From: Taenia hydatigena
Lineage: Eukaryota > Platyhelminthes > Cestoda > Cyclophyllidea > Taeniidae
Assembly: GCA_036345935.2 (NCBI GenBank)
Contig: JADWOT020000001.1
Location: forward strand, 1,674,001-1,738,000
Direction of reading: 5' to 3'
Length of the DNA: 64,000 nt
Part shown: piece after piece, positions 61,501 to 64,000 of the stretch
How the letters are laid out: each line of letters starts with the position of its first letter
Numbering within the stretch: the first letter of the stretch is position 1
Made by a program: the position numbers and the translations under genes
Notes under the pieces: generated by a model
The model's input: only the letters and a program-made list of their open reading frames with translations
Told to the model about the DNA's origin: nothing
The model's database searches: none

Positions 61501-61800
61501 GCCTAACGTAATGGCCAGACGACCAGGAGCCGACGACCGAGTGAGTGGTGATGCCTACCACATTCCTATGAGCAGCCAAGTAGACGAAAGCCTTCGCAAT
61601 GCGAATTTATGTGTGAATGACGATCCCACTCACTACATTTTGTGCTCGTCTTCACCAGCAGTGAGGTAGAGTGCCAAATGATACATCTCAATTTTCTAAG
61701 CTCCGTGCAGTCATTTACTTCTTTAGGGCCGCTTTGCTTACGCATGAAAAGTACGAATAAGAAGGTGGCTCAGACTTTGTGATGTGTGCTCGCAACTCGA
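61501..61800 (-). repeat. Reverse copy of the flank at 23.72-23.93 kb
   Basis: CACTACATTTTGTGCTCG, AGTGCCAAATGATACATCTC and TTTACTTCTTTAGGG mirror the sequence between R1 and relic F. Confidence 0.6.
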
Positions 61801-62750
61801 TGAAGCAGCAATTGTTGGTGGGCATGTCTAATTCTCTCTCTCCACAGTGCCAAGAAGTCTTGAAGGTAGCACCCATCCACCTGCACGCTCACTCATTTAA
61901 CTAACTCTTCAATCTTCGTCGCCTATATCCATCCATTCCTCCTTTCCCACTTCCCTATCTTTCCACCGTCCCAGCATACGCCCATCAGTTCGCCTTCTTT
62001 GCAATCTCTCTTCCCCTGCCTCCCTTCCTTTTCTCCTCAACCAAACCAGCATTCCATCTAACTTATCATTCAGCCCATCCTTGTTCATCCAGCCACCAAT
62101 CGCTTCCTCCACTCACGTCCCCACTGAAATAATTCCCGTTCACTCCTCTCATCATGGAATCAAGCGATCGACGTCTGGATATAGGAATGCAGACTTAATG
62201 TGGACTGCGATTCAAGGCAAATACACAATGCTCAGTTTCGCGATTATGAATGGATATCCTGTGGATGTAATGTGCTGCAGAGTTCACTTTCCTACTGGTT
62301 TGGCAAGAGTTGGTCACGTTGTGCTAATGGTTACGTGGACGAAGGGACCGTGGTCGATGGTGAGTGATGATTGCTGAGGGTGGTAAGTAACTGGACGAAA
62401 ATAACTGGCCAAATGCACTTGATGTGGGGCGAAAGAGGAGTATAAGAGGGCAAAGCTGCAAAAATGGAATGAATGCATGGGTTTGGGTAAAATGATGAGT
62501 AAAATGGAGTGTTAAGTGGATGAATGATAAAAGAAAGGGAGGCAGTAGGGGAGGCAAAGGGAGAGAAGCAAGGTGGATTGATGGGCGAATGATGCAGTGT
62601 TGGAAGAATGGGGAGGCAGATGGAAGGGAGAGTGGAAACGGATGGATGGATATAGTGAGGGTTTGAGAGCTGGATTGATGAGTGCATTTGTGAGTGAAGT
62701 AGTACGAAATCAATGCCATCTGTGCCTCGTGGAGAAAGGCATTCATGATT
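61801..62750 (+). repeat. Unit U GATG/CATCC sections, head-to-head
   Basis: A CATCC-type section (61801-62160) is followed by a GATG-type section in the opposite orientation (62190-62750), meeting near 62160-62200, so the pair forms an imperfect inverted repeat. Motifs include GTGCCAAGAAGTCTTG (61849) and GGATATCCTGTGGATGTAATG (62252). Confidence 0.6.
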
Positions 62751-63640
62751 GCCGATCATTGAAATTGCTATTTAATTATGCTGCGTGCACACATCACATG
62801 GTCTAGACTGAGCCCACGTACACCCACGAGTCCACATCGGCTTCTCACACCTTCACCTACTGACCTCTGTGCCTTCAAAACAGTCTCCATTATTTCGCAT
62901 CTACTTCCTCCTACTTTTGATTTCTCTGTCAAATTAATTTGCTTGCAGGTGTAGCTGATTGTTTGAGGTCCGCATTCATCACTGATTAAGATGAGGTGAA
63001 TCTGCTCACAGCTCATCCTAGCAACTCGAGGTGCCTGATTCATTTGGTTTCGGTTGTTAGCGCTGTTTTCCAACTAGCAAATTTTAGCACCTTGAATAAG
63101 CTTGTGAGAGCAGTGCGCTCAGTGCGCATCGATGTCGTAAGAAGGTGAAGTGGTGTGCAAAAACCTACAGTTCACTGCCGTACAAAGAGTATAAGAGGCA
63201 AGCAGCATGATGTAAAGGCCATGCAGCCAAGAAAAGTCGCAGTCTCTAGAGGTTGAACACACGGTCAAACAAAGAGCCTACTCATCAGCTGGTACCTACT
63301 TTCAAGCCATCAAGACGGCATTCTTTGGGAATAAAAGGTAGCAGCGCGAGACCTTTACGTGATCAAAGTGATTTAATGGGTGCGACATTCTGTCCAGTGG
63401 AGATTGTGGAGCCTCATGGCCTTTTAACGGAAGGGTGACTTTACTGGCTGAATGGCTGCACACCTAAACTAAATGTTGATTTGGTTCTCAACCATTGCCT
63501 GATATCCCTTCACACGAATGCCTGTTGCGGAGTAATTGGCGTAGGCTGAGGACTTGAACCGAAGCAATTTAACGCTGAGTTTCAAAGGAAAGCAAAAGGA
63601 TAGACGCATCCTATCTGGTAGTGACAATCTTGTTAAGTTT
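62751..63640 (+). repeat. R1, copy 13, followed by a truncated T block
   Basis: R1 from GTGCACACATCACATGGTCTA (62787) to about 63430. The T block (TGTTGATT...CTCAACCATTG, GAGGACTTGAACCG) is interrupted near 63640, where FnIII relic G starts. Confidence 0.7.
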
Positions 63641-63644
63641 AAAA

Positions 63645-64000
63645 GGCGATTTTCAACGCACGTGCACACTGTGAGGACCGATTGCTTCAAGTTCCACGCT
63701 TTGAGGAGGCTTAGAATCTGCACGAAAGAAATGCGGAAATAATCTGTATTAGTTATAGGAGAGCGATAGAGTTTCATTTGTCCCAGTGCACTCCCACGTG
63801 CCCCCAAATGAAGCAAAGTGGGTACAAGATGCTCAAGTCTCACAATGAGTGCGTAAAAGGTGACTAGGAGTGATTTGAGAGACCTGTGTCGATTACTTTG
63901 GCTTGCCTGTGGATCGAGTGAAACGCTAGGAGGTACAAGGCAATGCGAGGTGACAAAGGAGCCTACTCTGAAACGAAGAGTTGATTTGATGATGGAATGT
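63645..64000 (-). pseudogene. FnIII antigen relic G (continues past window edge)
   Basis: On the minus strand, TTTCGTGCAG is followed at 63717 by an exon start reading D-SKPPQSVELEAIGPHSVHV, then a stop. This is the first quarter of the FnIII exon, after which the match ends. Upstream (63718-64000) is intron 1 with the conserved GATCGAGTGAAACGCTAGG motif. The signal exon, if present, lies beyond 64000. The exon is truncated, so the copy is a relic. Confidence 0.75.

Noticed and set aside
1..64000. CRISPR arrays, operons or bacterial promoters and ribosome binding sites
   Set aside because: Gene structure with GT-AG introns and polyadenylation signals is eukaryotic, and no spaced identical short repeats were seen.

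Overview
The window looks like nuclear DNA of a taeniid tapeworm (Taenia, Hydatigera or Echinococcus type). The evidence is a cluster of small three-exon genes: a secretory signal exon, one fibronectin type III (FnIII) exon and a Ser/Thr-rich exon ending in a hydrophobic GPI-anchor-like tail. This is the architecture of the EG95/TSOL18/TSOL16-type oncosphere antigens of these worms. GT-AG introns with consistent phases, AATAAA signals, no operons and about 90% repeat-derived non-coding DNA all fit a eukaryotic parasite. The genus is an inference from architecture; no database search was possible.

Genes. Three copies appear intact: B (minus, 13893-15086, 195 aa), C (plus, 16669-18057, 217 aa) and D (minus, 48723-49848, 179 aa). 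Each has exon 1 of exactly 70 nt, a phase-1 intron, an FnIII exon ending at a conserved GTGAGT donor, a second phase-1 intron and a tail exon. Broken relatives lie at 3178-4433 (A), 24.70-25.82 kb (F) with its mirror copy at 42.27-43.38 kb (F'), 54356-55529 (E) and at the right window edge (G). An orphan tail exon lies at 7.2-7.46 kb. B and C are divergently transcribed.

Layout. 1-20 kb: dispersed repeat blocks, pseudogene A, the orphan exon, three nested or overlapping inverted repeats and the B/C pair. 20.0-48.1 kb: one giant near-perfect palindrome with arms of about 12.3 kb (20003-32320 and 35763-48094) and a 3.4 kb spacer, carrying a mirrored dead FnIII gene. 48.1-50.1 kb: gene D. 50-64 kb: more copies of the same repeat blocks, pseudogene E, a full copy of a 3 kb repeat unit and relic G.

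Repeats. Most of the sequence is a mosaic of a few blocks, labelled here: R1 (about 0.3-0.7 kb), T (a block following R1), and U (a 2-3 kb unit with a GATG-rich section and CACGTG-like motifs). FnIII copies are embedded in these blocks in a recurring order (R1, upstream flank, gene, downstream flank, inverted R1), so the family seems to have spread as multi-kb cassettes. The three intact genes share an identical signal peptide and nearly identical promoter and intron 1 but have strongly diverged FnIII exons.
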